Origin: Gonatopus flavifemur
Taxonomy: Eukaryota > Arthropoda > Insecta > Hymenoptera > Dryinidae
DNA: 64,000 bases
Reading direction: 5' to 3'
Assembly (NCBI GenBank): GCA_018340375.1
Contig: JAFFJZ010000020.1
Span: forward strand, 2,852,001-2,916,000
Positions 62,001 through 64,000 of this stretch are shown here, piece by piece; the stretch's first letter is position 1; the number at the start of each line of letters is the position of its first letter. A program made the position numbers and the translations under genes. The notes beneath the pieces are model-generated. The model made no database searches, was not told where the DNA came from, and worked only from the letters and a program-made list of their open reading frames with translations.

Positions 62001-63703
62001 ATCAAACATTCTTGGAAGAGAAAAGTAAACAATTCCAACAGACAGAAGAACACAAAAATTAAAAGGAACGTTAACTGTATTAATCAGACGTACATAACGG
62101 GGAATTTGCGTTTTTATAAATATAAAGTTCACACTTTGCGTAAATCTCTAGCTTCATCCACCATGGACATGAGGAATGAACCTGAGATAAAGTTGACTTC
62201 ATTCAAAAATCCATATTACTGTCAACCTTTTCTGGATTACTTCATCGAATACATCGCACCCTATTTTGCCTTATGGTCCGCTTTGGTGATATCTCGGATG
62301 AATTTGTATAGGGATAGCAATGCGAGCGTTGAGAATTTTTTCAAGATATTGAAGATGGATATTTTGAAAAGACAAAAACATTTATCTGTACTAGAATTCA
62401 TAAGCATCAATGAATCTCTTTTGGAAGGACGGTTGAAAATGAGACAAACCGATTTAACAACAGAACGGCAAAAACGTAATTTGTCAAGAAAATGCGACGT
62501 TCCTGAATTAGCTGAAGAAAAGTGGGTCGATAAAAAACGACAAAGACCCCTTAAGGTTAACAAATTTTTTGTTCATAATAAACGTAAAGTTGCGAGTGCA
62601 AATACTGATAGTCACGTAAATAAAAAAATAAAAACTCCTGAGAGGGAATATTTCACACAATTATCACCGCAAAATGATGGAAATCCATCCATATGTATGG
62701 AAACCAATGAGCAATATACTCGGAGTCCATCACTATCGTCACAAATCCTGGAAGAAAAAGATATCGGGAATGAAAACAGAGAATACAAATCACCGTGGCA
62801 AGATGTAATTGACTACCCACAAGAATGGGAAACAGAGAATATACATGTTTTAGATTTGATCATCGATCGGGACGCCTTGAGAACACTACTTCCAGACAAA
62901 GAGGTTGAAGATAATATAGTGGATGGGTTTTTATCTATAATAAATTATAAACATAGTTCAGAAGAAATTTTGTGTTTTGATACTAAATTTACGGTTTGGT
63001 TATTGAATACAAACAAAGTGTCTATCGGTTTCATAAAGTGGGCACATACAGTGCAAGCTTGGACTTACGATGTGTGGCTGATACCGATGTGTTACAATCG
63101 GCACTGGACATTGATTTGTATTGATTTCCGTCATAAATATTTTGTTTATATTGATTCCATGCATGGAAATCCCCCAAAAACATTGCAGCAACAACTATGC
63201 AAGTTCATCGAAACAATATTACAACAAAAAAATGAAGTATTAGATTGGAAAAATTGGACGTGGTGTCAACCGAAAGATATCCCACATCAAGGAGGAACTG
63301 TTGACTGTGGCATTCACCTCTTGATATGGAGTTACAGAATATTGACGGGAGAACGTTTTAAATTCAATGCTGGAGATGTCATAAGGATAAGGAAGTGGAT
63401 AATGAAAACAATGATTGAGGGGAAAAATCTAAGCGAATCTCGGTCTAAAGCGTTCTCCATAAAAATGGATTCAGATGCGAGTATGTTACAAACGAAAATG
63501 AAAACACTGAAAAAAACATCGAAACTTTCATTGATAACTAATGGAATTCGGATTAATAACACGGATGAATATTGCACCTCGTTATTGGGGCTGATAAGGA
63601 ATGGAATATGAGATGGACTTTACCTGAAAATGCTGAATACATAATTTCTCGAACGAGTTTTTCCGTCCTGGAAAATGGAGATCTCACTACGATTTTTAAA
63701 TAA
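59056..63703 (+). pseudogene. DDE-transposase/Ulp1 (C48) fusion frame, two frameshifts
   Basis: A frame of about 1,550 residues starting at MKITHEAIAEAILEIYPNVE. Residues 100-420 are acidic and Ser/Asn-rich. A conserved-looking core follows: QIMGFELDAKLIIPREFWKK, then a transposase-like region with YFDSTGSV (Asp at 61006), NKIEVDFSLALIQ (Asp at 61267), HICSTHLLRTVFRKI (a C-x2-H pair) and NASVENFFKILK (Glu at 62331), which I read as a DDE triad like that of MULE-type enzymes. The C-terminal Ulp1/SENP protease has YNRHWTLICIDF (His 63102), YIDSMH (Asp 63153), HQGGTVDCG (Gln 63288, Cys 63306), so all active-site residues remain. Two lesions break it: about five surplus bases at 61951-61960, beside the repeated GCGTAAGCGCA, and a missing G in the run at 63587-63590. 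After the second, the frame continues to TAA at 63701. Transposase family assignment is uncertain; the protease is clear. Confidence 0.78.
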
Positions 63704-63739
63704 AAATCCAGAGGACAAAGGTGCATACCAACCAATGAA

Positions 63740-63890
63740 AGACCAGTCTTCAGACAACGAAATTAACCCAACTCATGGGGGGATTCACGAAAACCTGCCC
63801 TCATCCTGCCAAAAACCACATGAAAACGGCCACGTAACAGAATACGTCATACACCATCGCATTCCTGGAAAGATTTGCTAACAAGAGTTA
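63740..63890 (-). repeat. Inverted copy of the left-array repeat
   Basis: On the minus strand this reads TAGCAAAT, then GGAATGCGATGGTGTATGAC, then GTTACGTGGCCGTTTTCATG, then AATTTCGTTG. The plus-strand units at 55435-55570 give the same landmarks in the same order and spacing, with substitutions. It begins about 40 bp after the repaired stop codon of the DDE/Ulp1 frame. Confidence 0.8.
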
Positions 63891-63903
63891 TATCATGTGT
63901 TAC

Positions 63904-64000
63904 ACTGTAAAAAATTTCTGTATGAAATTGAATAGAAAAGTATGTGAAGCAATTAACACATACAATTTCTTTTGAATTTTCAAAGAAATAATTTATTAAA
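63904..64000 (+). mobile_element. CACTGTAAAAAATTTCTG element, cut by window edge
   Basis: The left end matches the foldback copies at 57066 and 46267. The right part lies outside the window. Confidence 0.5.

Larger units (their letters stand above)
54720..63900 (+). mobile_element. Large DDE/Ulp1 DNA transposon with inverted subterminal arrays
   Basis: I infer one element of about 9 kb. The left side (about 54830-56430) is an array of related repeats. The right side (about 63740-63890) holds the same repeat inverted: TAGCAAAT, GGTGTATGAC, GTTACG-GGCCGTTTTCATG and AATTTCGTTG recur in the same order. Between them lies the roughly 1,550-residue DDE-Ulp1 frame, plus MITEs at 56487-57621. Long subterminal repeats facing each other around a transposase frame are the normal layout of a DNA transposon. 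The exact termini and target duplication are not found; the right end may be cut by the CACTGTAAAAA element at 63904 or lie beyond the window. Confidence 0.65.

Noticed and set aside
61940..62030. Programmed ribosomal frameshift between the two large frames
   Set aside because: No slippery heptamer is visible at the junction. A five-base excess beside a direct repeat explains the shift, and a second unrelated shift occurs near the 3' end.

Overview
The window looks like AT-rich insect nuclear DNA. Spliced genes with GT-AG introns, conserved animal housekeeping proteins and very many small foldback transposons all point that way. A hymenopteran is my best guess from the general look of the proteins, but I could not test it.

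Four host genes sit in the left 25 kb. They are prefoldin subunit 2 (minus strand, three exons, 185-2114), a 945-residue C2H2 zinc-finger protein with 14 fingers (minus, 7095-9932), an intact 16-exon EFR3 gene (plus, 11532-19588, 798 residues) and the complex I subunit NDUFA2 (minus, three exons, 22745-24369). PFDN2, EFR3 and NDUFA2 were rebuilt exon by exon from conserved protein blocks, splice sites and reading phase. Their functions are unrelated: chaperone, transcription, plasma-membrane PI4-kinase anchoring and respiration.

From about 24.6 kb to the right edge I find no host gene. This part is layered transposon sequence. It holds many foldback elements (MITEs), with target duplications of TTAA, of TA or other dinucleotides, or of 8 bp, often nested inside one another. 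It also holds two mariner elements (38341-39622 and 50843-52141), a Jockey-like LINE broken by three exactly mappable MITE insertions (about 45.5-49.8 kb), a Ty3/gypsy gag-protease remnant that hosts the second mariner (50.6-54.6 kb), two inverted copies of a roughly 720-bp array of CCTACAA-type repeats, and a 2.5-kb foldback built from 191-bp tandem units.

The right-hand 9 kb (about 54.7-63.9 kb) is the most notable part. A roughly 1,550-residue reading frame, broken by two small frameshifts, joins a DDE-transposase-like region to a C-terminal Ulp1/SENP-type cysteine protease with all active-site residues present. On its left lies an array of 356-bp units, and a copy of the same unit lies inverted just right of the stop codon. 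I read this as one large DNA transposon that carries a SUMO-protease domain. A second theme is TTAA: seven 114-bp hairpins near the PFDN2 start are separated by TTAA-containing linkers, as if a TTAA-targeting element had repeatedly inserted at the edge of its own copies.
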